Shown here: positions 13,710 through 25,800 of the stretch, piece by piece | Layout of the letters: the number at the start of each line of letters is the position of its first letter | How positions within the stretch are numbered: position 1 is the first letter of the stretch | DNA from: Gordius sp. MW1 | Lineage: Eukaryota; Nematomorpha; Gordioida; Gordea; Gordiidae | Length of the DNA: 64,000 nt | Assembly: GCA_964036665.1 (NCBI GenBank) | Contig: OZ038526.1 | Location: forward strand, 16,244,001-16,308,000 | Direction of reading: 5' to 3' | The notes under the pieces: model-generated | What the model was told of the DNA's origin: nothing | Seen by the model: the letters and a program-made list of their open reading frames with translations, nothing else | The model's database searches: none | Made by a program: the position numbers and the translations under genes

Positions 13710-16700
13710 ATAGAATCGAAAAAAATAAAAAATTTTACCTCAAAAATTTTCACATATTTTTCTTTGAACCGTATTCATCCGATGAAAGTTGTCGTTTTCA
13801 GACGTGGTTTCTATGATCCCAAGTAAAAATTTATCAGAATTTAAAAACTATTACTTTGAAATCATGATCGCATAGAGCAGTTTTCAAAAATTAAGCACTC
13901 ACGTGGCGATACAACAAACTAATCGCAACAATAAAACGTTGTCTTTTGTCAAAATGATAGTTCTCGCAGCTTAAAACCTCTTTTCGGAAGTCAATCGAGG
14001 ATAATAGGATTCTCAAATTGGCTTACTTTTATATATTTTTTCATGCTCTTTCACATAGAATCGAAAAAAATAAAAAATTTTACCTCAAAAATTTTCACAT
14101 ATTTTTCTTTGAACCGTATTCATCCGATGAAAGTTGTCGTTTTCAGACGTGGTTTCTATGATCCCAAGTAAAAATATATCAGAATCTAAAAACTATTACT
14201 TTGAAATCATGATCGCATAGAGCAGTTTTCAAAAATTAAGCAATCAAGTTGCGATACAACAAACTAATCGCAACAATAAAACGTTGTCTTTTGTCAAAAT
14301 GATAGTTCTCGCAGTTTAAAACCTCTTTTCGGAAGTCAATCGAGGATAATAGGATTCTCAAATTGGCTTACTTTTATATATTTTTTTATGCTCTTTCACA
14401 TAGAATCGAAAAAAATAAAAAATTTTACCTCAAAAATTTTCACATATTTTTCTTTGAACCGTATTCATCCGATGAAAGTTGTCGTTTTCAGACGTGGTTT
14501 CTATGATCCCAAGTAAAAATTTATCAGAATTTAAAAACTATTACTTTGAAATCATGATCGCATAGAGCAGTTTTCAAAAATTAAGCACCCACGTTGCGAT
14601 ACAACAAACTAATCGCAACAATAAAACGTTGTCTTTTGTCAAAATGATAGTTCTCGCAGCTTAAAACCTCTTTTCGGAAGTCAATCGAGGATAATAGGAT
14701 TCTCAAATTGGCTTACTTTTATATATTTTTTCATGCTCTTTCACATAGAATCAAAAAAAAAAAAAAATTTTACCTCAAAAATTTTCACATATTTTTCTTT
14801 GAACCGTATTCATCCGATGAAAGTTCTCGTTTTCAGACGTGGTTTCTATGATCCCAAGTAAAAATTTATCAGAATCTAAAAACTATTACTTTGAAATCAT
14901 GATCGCATAGAGCAGTTTTCAAAAATTACTCACGTTGCGATACAACAAACTAATCGCAACAATAAAACGTTGTCTTTTGTCAAAATGTTAGTTCTCGCAG
15001 ATTAAAACCTCTTTTCGGAAGTCAATCGAGGATAATAGGATTCCCAAATTGGCTTACTTATATATAATTTTTCATGCTCTTTTACATAGAATCGAAAAAA
15101 ATAAAAAAATTTTACCTCAAAATTTTTCACATAATTTCTTTGAACCGTATTCATTCGATGAAAGTTGTCGTTTTCAGACGTGGTTTCTATGATCCCTAGT
15201 AAAAATTTATCAGAATTTAAAAACTATTACTTTGAAATCATGATCGCATAGAGCAGTTTTCAAAAATTAAGCACTCACGTTGCGATACAACAAACTAATC
15301 GCAACAATAAAACGTTGTCTTTTGTCAAAATGATAGTTCTCGCAGCTTAAAACCTCTTTTCGGAAGTCAATCGAGGATAATAGGATTCTCAAATTGGCTT
15401 ACTTTTATATATTTTTTCAAGCTCTTTCACATAGAATCGAAAAAAATAAAAAATTTTACCTCAAAAATTTTCACATATTTTTCTTTGAACCGTATTCATC
15501 CGATGAAAGTTGTCGTTTTCAGACGTGGTTTCTATGATCCCAAGTAAAAATTTATCAGAATTTAAAAACTATTACTTTGAAATCATGATCGCATAGAGCA
15601 GTTTTCAAAAATTAAGCACTCACGTTGCGATACAACAAACTAATCGCAACAATAAAACGTTGTCTTTTGTCAAAATGATAGTTCTCGCAGCTTAAAACCT
15701 CTTTTCGGAAGTCAATCGAGGATAATAGGATTCTCAAATTGGCTTACTTTTATATATTTTTTCATGCTCTTTCACATAGAATCGAAAAAAATAAAAAATT
15801 TTACCTCAAAAATTTTCACATATTTTTCTTTGAACCGTATTCATCCGATGAAAGTTGTCGTTTTCAGACGTGGTTTCTATGATCCCAAGTAAAAATTTAT
15901 CAGAATTTAAAAACTATTACTTTGAAATCATGATCGCATAGAGCAGTTTTCAAAAATTAAGCACTCACGTTGCGATACAACAAACTAATCGCAACAATAA
16001 AACGTTGTCTTTTGTCAAAATGATAGTTCTCGCAGCTTAAAACCTCTTTTCGGAAGTCAATATAGGATAATAGGATTCTCAAATTGGCTTACTTTTATAT
16101 ATTTTTTCATGCTCTTTCACATAGAATCGAAAAAAATAAAAAATTTTACCTCAAAAATTTTCACATATTTTTCTTTGAACCGTATTCATCCGATGAAAGT
16201 TGTCGTTTTCAGACGTGGTTTCTATGATCCCAAGTAAAAATTTATCAGAATCTAAAAACTATCATTTTGAAATCATGATCGCATAGAGCAGTTTTCAAAA
16301 ATTAAGCACCCACGTTGCGATACAACAAACTAATCGCAACAATAAAACGTTGTCTTTTGTCAAAATGATAGTTCTCGCAGCTCAAAACCTCTTTTCGGAA
16401 GTCAATCGAGGATAATAGGATTCCCAAATTGGCTTACTTATATATATTTTTTCATGCTCTTTTACATAGAATCGAAAAAAATATTTTACACTCAAAAATT
16501 TTCACATATTTTTCTTTGAACCGTATTCATCCGATGAAAGTTCTCGTTTTCAGACGTGGTTTCTATGATCCCAAGTAAAAATTTATCAGAATCTAAAAAC
16601 TATTACTTTGAAATCATGATCGCATAGAGCAGTTTTCAAAAATTACTCACGTTGCGATACAACAAACTAATCGCAACAATAAAACGTTGTCTTTTGTCAA

Positions 16701-19700
16701 AATGTTAGTTCTCGCAGATTAAAACCTCTTTTCGGAAGTCAATCGAGGATAATAGGATTCCCAAATTGGCTTACTTATATATAATTTTTCATGCTCTTTT
16801 ACATAGAATCGAAAAAAATAAAAAAATTTTACCTCAAAATTTTTCACATAATTTCTTTGAACCGTATTCATTCGATGAAAGTTGTCGTTTTCAGACGTGG
16901 TTTCTATGATCCCTAGTAAAAATTTATCAGAATTTAAAAACTATTACTTTGAAATCATGATCGCATAGAGCAGTTTTCAAAAATTAAGCACTCACGTTGC
17001 GATACAACAAACTAATCGCAACAATAAAACGTTGTCTTTTGTCAAAATGATAGTTCTCGCAGCTTAAAACCTCTTTTCGGAAGTCAATCGAGGATAATAG
17101 GATTCTCAAATTGGCTTACTTTTATATATTTTTTCAAGCTCTTTCACATAGAATCGAAAAAAATAAAAAATTTTACCTCAAAAATTTTCACATATTTTTC
17201 TTTGAACCGTATTCATCCGATGAAAGTTGTCGTTTTCAGACGTGGTTTCTATGATCCCAAGTAAAAATTTATCAGAATTTAAAAACTATTACTTTGAAAT
17301 CATGATCGCATAGAGCAGTTTTCAAAAATTAAGCACTCACGTTGCGATACAACAAACTAATCGCAACAATAAAACGTTGTCTTTTGTCAAAATGATAGTT
17401 CTCGCAGCTTAAAACCTCTTTTCGGAAGTCAATCGAGGATAATAGGATTCTCAAATTGGCTTACTTTTATATATTTTTTCATGCTCTTTCACATAGAATC
17501 GAAAAAAATAAAAAATTTTACCTCAAAAATTTTCACATATTTTTCTTTGAACCGTATTCATCCGATGAAAGTTGTCGTTTTCAGACGTGGTTTCTATGAT
17601 CCCAAGTAAAAATTTATCAGAATTTAAAAACTATTACTTTGAAATCATGATCGCATAGAGCAGTTTTCAAAAATTAAGCACTCACGTTGCGATACAACAA
17701 ACTAATCGCAACAATAAAACGTTGTCTTTTGTCAAAATGATAGTTCTCGCAGCTTAAAACCTCTTTTCGGAAGTCAATATAGGATAATAGGATTCTCAAA
17801 TTGGCTTACTTTTATATATTTTTTCATGCTCTTTCACATAGAATCGAAAAAAATAAAAAATTTTACCTCAAAAATTTTCACATATTTTTCTTTGAACCGT
17901 ATTCATCCGATGAAAGTTGTCGTTTTCAGACGTGGTTTCTATGATCCCAAGTAAAAATTTATCAGAATCTAAAAACTATCATTTTGAAATCATGATCGCA
18001 TAGAGCAGTTTTCAAAAATTAAGCACCCACGTTGCGATACAACAAACTAATCGCAACAATAAAACGTTGTCTTTTGTCAAAATGATAGTTCTCGCAGCTC
18101 AAAACCTCTTTTCGGAAGTCAATCGAGGATAATAGGATTCCCAAATTGGCTTACTTATATATATTTTTTCATGCTCTTTTACATAGAATCGAAAAAAATA
18201 TTTTACACTCAAAAATTTTCACATATTTTTCTTTGAACCGTATTCATCCGATGAAAGTTCTCGTTTTCAGACGTGGTTTCTATGATCCCAAGTAAAAATT
18301 TATCAGAATCTAAAAACTATTACTTTGAAATCATGATCGCATAGAGCAGTTTTCAAAAATTACTCACGTTGCGATACAACAAACTAATCGCAACAATAAA
18401 ACGTTGTCTTTTGTCAAAATGTTAGTTCTCGCAGATTAAAACCTCTTTTCGGAAGTCAATCGAGGATAATAGGATTCCCAAATTGGCTTACTTATATATA
18501 TTTTTTCATGCTCTTTTACATAGAATCGAAAAAAATAAAAAAACTTTACCTCAAAATTTTTCACATAATTTCTTTGAACCGTATTCATTCGATGAAAGTT
18601 GTCGTTTTCAGACGTGGTTTCTATGATCCCTAGTAAAAATTTATCAGAATTTAAAAACTATTACTTTGAAATCATGATCGCATAGAGCAGTTTTCAAAAA
18701 TTAAGCACTCACGTTGCGATACAACAAACTAATCGCAACAATAAAACGTTGTCTTTTGTCAAAATGATAGTTCTCGCAGCTTAAAACCTCTTTTCGGAAG
18801 TCAATCGAGGATAATAGGATTCTCAAATTGGCTTACTTTTATATATTTTTTCATGCTCTTTCACATAGAATCGAAAAAAATAAAAAATTTTACCTCAAAA
18901 ATTTTCACATATTTTTCTTTGAACCGTATTCATCCGATGAAAGTTGTCGTTTTCAGACGTGGTTTCTATGATCCCAAGTAAAAATTTATCAGAATTTAAA
19001 AACTATTACTTTGAAATCATGATCGCATAGAGCAGTTTTCAAAAATTAAGCACTCACGTTGCGATACAACAAACTAATCGCAACAATAAAACGTTGTCTT
19101 TTGTCAAAATGATAGTTCTCGCAGCTTAAAACCTCTTTTCGGAAGTCAATCGAGGATAATAGGATTCTCAAATTGGCTTACTTTTATATATTTTTTCATG
19201 CTCTTTCACATAGAATCGAAAAAAATAAAAAATTTTACCTCAAAAATTTTCACATATTTTTCTTTGAACCGTATTCATCCGATGAAAGTTGTCGTTTTCA
19301 GACGTGGTTTCTATGATCCCAAGTAAAAATATATCAGAATCTAAAAACTATTACTTTGAAATCATGATCGCATAGAGCAGTTTTCAAAAATTAAGCAATC
19401 AAGTTGCGATACAACAAACTAATCGCAACAATAAAACGTTGTCTTTTGTCAAAATGATAGTTCTCGCAGTTTAAAACCTCTTTTCAGAAGTCAATCGAGG
19501 ATAATAGGATTCTCAAATTGGCTTACTTTTATATATTTTTTTATGCTCTTTCACATAGAATCGAAAAAAATAAAAAATTTTACCTCAAAAATTTTCACAT
19601 ATTTTTCTTTGAACCGTATTCATCCGATGAAAGTTGTCGTTTTCAGACGTGGTTTCTATGATCCCAAGTAAAAATTTATCAGAATTTAAAAACTATTACT

Positions 19701-19900
19701 TTGAAATCATGATCGCATAGAGCAGTTTTCAAAAATTAAGCACCCACGTTGCGATACAACAAACTAATCGCAACAATAAAACGTTGTCTTTTGTCAAAAT
19801 GATAGTTCTCGCAGCTTAAAACCTCTTTTCGGAAGTCAATCGAGGATAATAGGATTCTCAAATTGGCTTACTTTTATATATTTTTTCATGCTCTTTCACA
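13710..19900 (+). repeat. 15-monomer-spaced duplication flanking the 5-mer HOR (13710-14750 and 18865-19900)
   Basis: AAAAATATATCAG, AGCAATCAAG, GCAGTTTAAAACC (14311 and 19466) and GCACCCACG recur at a constant 5155-bp shift, on either side of the 1717-bp HOR. 5155 is three times 1717 plus 4, so the flanks keep the same 5-monomer phase as the block between them. This fits an internal expansion that pushed apart what had been neighbours. Confidence 0.7.
14780..18830 (+). repeat. 5-mer HOR, 1717-bp period, about 2.4 copies
   Basis: AAGTTCTCG in place of AAGTTGTCG occurs at 14821, 16538 and 18255, each 1717 bp apart. TCAATATAGG (16061, 17778), TTTTTCAAGCTC, TATCATTTTG and GCAGCTCAAAACC occur once in each of the first two copies at the same shift. 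The third copy runs about 600 bp (from about 18214) with small differences, such as an AAAACTTTACC form, and then gives way to the flanking type. Confidence 0.88.
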
Positions 19901-22170
19901 TAGAATCGAAAAAAATAAAAAATTTTACCTCAAAAATTTTCACATATTTTTCTTTGAACCGTATTCATCCGATGAAAGTTGTCGTTTTCAGACGTGGTTT
20001 CTATGATCCCAAGTAAAAATTTATCAGAATTTAAAAACTATTACTTTGAAATCATGATCGCATAGAGCAGTTTTCAAAAATTAAGCACTCACGTTGCGAT
20101 ACAACAAACTAATCGCAACAATAAAACGTTGTCTTTTGTCAAAATGATAGTTCTCGCAGCTTAAAACCTCTTTTCGGAAGTCAATCGAGGATAATAGGAT
20201 TCTCAAATTGGCTTACTTTTATATATTTTTTCATGCTCTTTCACATAGAATCGAAAAAAATAAAAAATTTTACCTCAAAAATTTTCACATATTTTTCTTT
20301 GAACCGTATTCATCCGATGAAAGTTGTCGTTTTCAGACGTGGTTTCTATGATCCCAAGTAAAAATTTATCAGAATTTAAAAACTATTACTTTGAAATCAT
20401 GATCGCATAGAGCAGTTTTCAAAAATTAAGCACTCACGTTGCGATACAACAAACTAATCGCAACAATAAAACGTTGTCTTTTGTCAAAATGATAGTTCTC
20501 GCAGCGTAAAACCTCTTTTCGGAAGTCAATCGAGGATAATAGGATTCTCAAATTGGCTTACTTTTATATATTTTTTCATGCTCTTTCACATAGAATCGAA
20601 AAAAATAAAAAATTTTACCTCAAAAATTTTCACATATTTTTCTTTGAACTTCATCCGATGAAAGTTGTCGTTTTCAGACGTGGTTTCTATGATCCCAAGT
20701 AAAAATTTATCAGAATCTAAAAACTATCATTTTTAAATCATGATCGCATAGAGCAGTTTTCAAAAATTAAGCACCCACGTTGCGATACAACAAACTAATC
20801 GCAACAATAAAACGTTGTCTTTTGTCAAAATGATAGTTCTCGCAGCTTAAAACCTCTTTTCGGAAGTCAATCGAGGATAATAGGATTCTCAAATTGGCTT
20901 ACTTTTATATATTTTTTCATGCTCTTTCACATAGAATCGAAAAAAATAAAAAATTTTACCTCAAAAATTTTCACATATTTTTCTTTGAACCGTATTCATC
21001 CGATGAAAGTTGTCGTTTTCAGACGTGGTTTCTATGATCCCAAGTAAAAATTTATCAGAATTTAAAAACTATTACTTTGAAATCATGATCGCATAGAGCA
21101 GTTTTCAAAAATTAAGCAATCAAGTTGCGATACAACAAACTAATCGCAACAATAAAACGTTGTCTTTTGTCAAAATGATAGTTCTCGCAGCTTAAAACCT
21201 CTTTTCGGAAGTCAATCGAGGATAATAGGATTCTCAAATTGGCTTACTTTTATATATTTTTTCATGCTCTTTTACATAGAATCGAAAAAAATAAAAAATT
21301 TTACACTCAAAAATTTTCACATATTTTTCTTTGAACCGTATTCATCCGATGAAAGTTGTCGTTTTCAGACGTGGTTTCTATGATCCCAAGTAAAAATATA
21401 TCAGAATCTAAAAACTATTACTTTGAAATCATGATCGCATAGAGCAGTTTTCAAAAATAAAGCAATCACGTTGCGATACAACAAACTAATCGCAACAATA
21501 AAACGTTGTCTTTGTCAAAATGATAGTTCTCGCAGCTTAAAACCTCTTTTCGGAAGTCAATCGAGGATAATAGGATTCCCAAATTGGCTTACTTATATAT
21601 ATTTTTTCATGCTCTTTTACATAGAATCGAAAAAAATAAAAATTTTACACTCAAAAATTTTCACATATTTTTCTTTGAACCGTATTCATCCGATGAAAGT
21701 TGTCGTTTTCAGACGTGGTTTCTATGATCCCAAGTAAAAATATATCAGAATCTAAAAACTATTACTTTGAAATCATGATCGCATAGAGCAGTTTTCAAAA
21801 ATTAAGCACTCACGTTGCGATACAACAAACTAATCGCAACAATAAAACGTTGTCTTTTGTCAAAATGATAGTTCTCGCAGCTTAAAACCTCTTTTCGGAA
21901 GTCAATCGAGGATAATAGGATTCTCAAATTGGCTTACTTTTATATATTTTTTCATGCTCTTTCACATAGAATCGAAAAAAATAAAAAATTTTACCTCAAA
22001 AATTTTCACATATTTTTCTTTGAACCGTATTCATCCGATGAAAGTTGTCGTTTTCAGACGTGGTTTCTATGATCCCAAGTAAAAATTTATCAGAATCTAA
22101 AAACTATTACTTTGAAATCATGATCGCATAGAGCAGTTTTCAAAAATTAAGCAATCAAGTTGCGATACAA
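18865..22170 (+). repeat. Mixed A monomers, mostly the TAAAAAATTTT type
   Basis: About ten monomers without one clear HOR. Marks: GAACTTCATCC (4 bases missing, 20647), TATCATTTTTAAATC near 20727, GCAGCGTAAAACC near 20502, and two neighbouring monomers with TTTTACACTC (about 21299 and 21643) and AAATATATC. One copy has lost a base in TTGTCTTTGTC near 21508, which by chance opens a frame of 88 codons over 21471-21737; it is repeat sequence and I do not call it a gene. Confidence 0.75.
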
Positions 22171-24310
22171 CAAACTAATCGCAACAATAAAACGTTGTCT
22201 TTTGTCAAAATGATAGTTCTCGCAGCTTAAAACCTCTTTTCGGAAGTCAATCGAGGATAATAGGATTCTCAAATTGGCTTACTTTTATATATTTTTTCAT
22301 GCTCTTTCACATAGAATCGAAAAAAATAAAAAATTTTACCTCAAAAATTTTCACATATTTTTCTTTGAACCGTATTCATCCGATGAAAGTTGTCGTTTTC
22401 AGACGTGGTTTCTATGATCCCAAATAAAATTATCAGAATTTAAAAACTATTACTTTGAAATCATGATCGCATAGAGCAGTTTTCAAAAATTAAGCAATCA
22501 AGTTGCGATACAACAAACTAATCGCAACAATAAAACGTTGTCTTTTGTCAAAATGATAATTCTCGCAGATTAAAACCTCTTTTCGGAAGTCAATCGAGGA
22601 TAATAGGATTCTCAAATTGGCTTACTTTTATATATTTTTTCATGCTCTTTCACATAGAATCGAAAAAAATAAAAAATTTTACCTCAAAAATTTTCACATA
22701 TTTTTCTTTGAACCGTATTCATCCGATGAAAGTTGTCGTTTTCAGACGTGGTTTCTATGATCCCAAGTAAAAATTTATCAGAATTTAAAAACTATTACTT
22801 TGAAATCATGATCGCGTAGAGCAGTTTTCAAAAATTAAGCACCCACGTTGCGATACAACAAACTAATCGCAACAATAAAACGTTGTCTTTTGTCAAAATG
22901 ATAGTTCTCGCAGCTTAAAACCTCTTTTCGGAAGTCAATCGAGGATAATAGGATTCTCAAATTGGCTTACTTTTATATATTTTTTCATGCTCTTTCACAT
23001 AGAATCGAAAAAAATAAATATTTTTACCTCAAAATTTTTCATATATTTTTCTTTGAACCGTATTCATCCGATGAAAGTTGTCGTTTTCAGACGTGGTTTC
23101 TATGATTCCAAGTAAAAATTTATCAGAATCTAAAAACTATTACTTTGAAATCATGATCGCATAGAGCAGTTTTCAAAAATTAAGCACTCACGTTGCGATA
23201 CAACAAACTAATCGCAACAATAAAACGTTGTCTTTTGTCAAAATGATAGTTCTCGCAGCTTAAAACCTCTTTTCGGAAGTCAATCGAGGATAATAGGATT
23301 CTCAAATTGGCTTACTTTTATATATTTTTTCATGCTCTTTCACATAGAATCGAAAAAAATAAAAAATTTTACCTCAAAAATTTTCACATATTTTTCTTTG
23401 AACCGTATACATCCGATGAAAGTTGTCGTTTTCAGACGTGGTTCCTATGATCCCAAATAAAATTATCAGAATTTAAAAACTATTACTTTGAAATCATGAT
23501 CGCATAGAGCAGTTTTCAAAAATTAAGCAATCAAGTTGCGATACAACAAACTAATCGCAACAATAAAACGTTGTCTTTTGTCAAAATGATAATTCTCGCA
23601 GATTAAAACCTCTTTTCGGAAGTCAATCGAGGATAATAGGATTCTCAAATTGGCTTACTCTTATATATTTTTTCATGCTCTTTCACATAGAATCAAAAAA
23701 AATAAAAAATTTTACCTCAAAAATTTTCACATATTTTTCTTTGAACCGTATTCATCCGATGAAAGTTGTCGTTTTCAGACGTGGTTTCTATGATCCCAAG
23801 TAAAAATTTATCAGAATTTAAAAACTATTACTTTGAAATCATGATCGCATAGAGCAGCTTTCAAAAATTAAGCACCCACGTTGCGATACAACAAACTAAT
23901 CGCAACAATAAAACGTTGTCTTTTGTCAAAATGATAGTTCTCGCAGCTTAAAACCTCTTTTCGGAAGTCAATCGAGGATAATAGGATTCTCAAATTGGCT
24001 TACTTTTATATATTTTTTCATGCTCTTTCACATAGAATCGAAAAAAATAAATATTTTTACCTCAAAATTTTTCATATATTTTTCTTTGAACCGTATTCAT
24101 CCGATGAAAGTTGTCGTTTTCAGACGTGGTTTCTATGATTCCAAGTAAAAATTTATCAGAATCTAAAAACTATTACTTTGAAATCATGATCGCATAGAGC
24201 AGTTTTCAAAAATTAAGCACTCACGTTGCGATACAACAAACTAATCGCAACAATAAAACGTTGTCTTTTGTCAAAATGATAGTTCTCGCAGCTTAAAACC
24301 TCTTTTCGGA
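22170..24310 (+). repeat. 3-mer HOR, 1033-bp period, two copies
   Basis: A shortened CCCAAATAAAATTATC occurs at about 22419 and 23452. TGATAATTCTCGCAGATT, then GCACCCACG, then TTTTCATATATTTTT with ATGATTCCAAG follow in each copy at a 1033-bp shift. The second copy has a few private changes (GTATACATCC, GTGGTTCCTATG, GCAGCTTTC). Confidence 0.82.
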
Positions 24311-25593
24311 AGTAAATCGAGGATAATAGGATTCTCAAATTGGCTTACTTTTATATATTTTTTCATGCTCTTTCACATAGAATCGAAAAAAATAAATATT
24401 TTTACCTCAAAATTTTTCACATATTTTTTGAACTGTATTCATCCGATGAAAGTTGTCGTTTTCAGACGTGGTTTCTATGATCCTAAGTAAAAATTTATCA
24501 GAATCTAAAAACTATTACTTTGAAATCATGATCGCATAGAGCAGTTTTCAAAAATTAAGCACTCACGTTGCGATACAACAAACTAATCGCAACAATAAAA
24601 CGTTGTCTTTTGTCAAAATGATAGTTCTCGCAGCTTAAAACCTCTTTTCGGAAGTAAATCGAGGATAATAGGATTCTCAAATTGGCTTACTTTTATATAT
24701 TTTTTCATGCTCTTTCACATAGAATCGGAAAAATAAATGTTTTTACCTCAAAATTTTTCACATATTTTTTGAACTGTATTCATCCGATGAAAGTTGTCGT
24801 TTTCAGACGTGGTTTCTATGATCCCAAGTAAAAATTTATCAGAATCTAAAAACTATTACTTTGAAATCATGATCGCATAGAGCAGTTTTCAAAAATTAAG
24901 CACTCTCGTTGCGATACAACAAACTAATCGCAACAATAAAACGTTGTCTTTTGTCAAAATGATAGTTCTCGCAGCTTAAAACCTCTTTTCGGAAGTCAAT
25001 CGAGGATAATAGGATTCTCAAATTGGCTTACTTTTATATATTTTTTCATGCTCTTTCACATAGAATCGGAAAAATAAATATTTTTACCTCAAAATTTTTC
25101 ACATATTTTTTGAACCGTATTCATCCGATGAAAGTTGTCGTTTTCAGACGTGGTTTCTATGATCCCTAGTAAAAATTTATCAGAATCTAAAAACTATTAC
25201 TTTGAAATCATGATCGCATAGAGCAGTTTTCAAAAATAAAGCACTCACGTTGCGATACAACAAACTAATCGCAACAATAAAACGTTGTCTTTTGTCAAAA
25301 TGATAGTTCTCGCAGCTTAAAACCTCTTTTCGGAAGTCAATCGAGGATAATAGGATTCTCAAATTGGCTTACTTTTATATATTTTTTCATGCTCTTTCAC
25401 ATAGAATCGAAAAAAATAAATATTTTTACCTCAAAATTTTTCACATATTTTTCTTTGAACCGTATTCATCCGATGAAAGTTGTCGTTTTCAGACGTGGTT
25501 TCTATGATCCCAAGTAAAAATTTATCAGAATCTAAAAACTATTACTTTGAAATCATGATCGCATAGAGCAGTTTTCAAAAATAAAGCACTCAC

Positions 25594-25620
25594 GTTGCGA
25601 TACAACAAACTAATCGCAAC
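25594..25620. other. Perfect 8-bp inverted repeat within each monomer (representative copy)
   Basis: GTTGCGAT is followed after an 11-base spacer by its exact reverse complement ATCGCAAC. The dyad is intact in the great majority of monomers. It could form a small hairpin or cruciform, or be a binding site for a dimeric protein. Copies with one damaged arm include GTTGCTAT at about 55511, 55858, 63080 and 63421, and ATAGCAAC at about 26650, 30421, 31112 and 32488. Confidence 0.75.
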
Positions 25621-25670
25621 AATAAAACGTTGTCTTTTGTCAAAATGATAGTTCTCGCAGCTTAAAACCT
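25594..25670 (+). other. Conserved core block of the monomer
   Basis: From GTTGCGAT to CTTAAAACC the sequence is almost invariant among the ~186 copies, including the diverged B monomers, where the usual changes here are few (AACGTT to AACCTT, and CCTC to CTTC just beyond). The leader and A/T-tract parts of the monomer differ much more between subfamilies. Conserved boxes inside otherwise drifting satellites are known in other families as protein-binding sites (the CENP-B box of alpha satellite is the classic case), so this block is the best candidate for a binding site. The function is inference. Confidence 0.6.
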
Positions 25671-25752
25671 CTTTTCGGAAGTCAATCGAGGATAATAGGA
25701 TTCTCAAATTGGCTTACTTTTATATATTTTTTCATGCTCTTTCACATAGAAT

Positions 25753-25800
25753 CGAAAAAAATAAATATTTTTACCTCAAAATTTTTCACATATTTTTCTT
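25753..25800 (+). other. Clustered A/T tracts at the monomer end (representative copy)
   Basis: A run of seven A, then a T5 tract, an AAAATTTTT tract and another T5 follow each other roughly every 11-13 bases. A tracts spaced near the helical repeat bend DNA, a common property of satellites. This stretch also holds most of the length variation between monomers: the first A run varies from about 5 to 15 (long forms near 7551, 8578, 11321 and 14752), TAAATATTTTT alternates with TAAAAAATTTT, and the last tract loses or gains bases. Confidence 0.6.

Noticed and set aside
21471-21737. An 88-codon plus-strand frame and similar 61-72-codon frames at 29828-30022, 31895-32089, 50762-50980, 51167-51364, 51970-52155 and 61473-61670.
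   Set aside because: They read through monomer sequence in phases opened by single indels or substitutions; none has a recognisable domain or conservation beyond the repeat itself.
25180-25362. A recurring 60-codon open frame on the minus strand in about 22 monomers (for example 4905-5087, 25180-25362, 43068-43250, 55444-55626), all giving nearly the same peptide.
   Set aside because: It lies wholly inside the satellite monomer. It is open mainly where AAATTAAGC reads AAATAAAGC, which removes an in-frame TAA on the minus strand. It shows no recognisable domain and no evidence of selection, and most monomers carry the stop.
25466-25490. Hammerhead-ribozyme-like core CCGATGA followed by a GTC, as some satellites encode ribozymes.
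   Set aside because: The core needs CTGATGA; here the U position is C. No GAAA box with flanking paired stems lies in the right place, and no matching stems were found on either strand.
25485-25516. Splice-like signals (GTTTTCAG before GACG, and CCAAGTAAAA) and polyadenylation-like AATAAA in each monomer.
   Set aside because: These short motifs are expected in AT-rich DNA and there is no open frame or gene context. They might affect satellite transcripts, but nothing here shows transcription.
25594-25620. CRISPR-like or integron-like repeat because of regularly spaced dyads.
   Set aside because: The spacing is one full monomer, the intervening sequence is itself repeated and not unique, and no cas or integrase genes exist.
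25674-25692. CENP-B-box-like TTCGGAAGTCAATCGAGG.
   Set aside because: The box pattern NTTCGNNNNANNCGGGN fails at the central A and at the CGGG. The reverse strand does not fit either.
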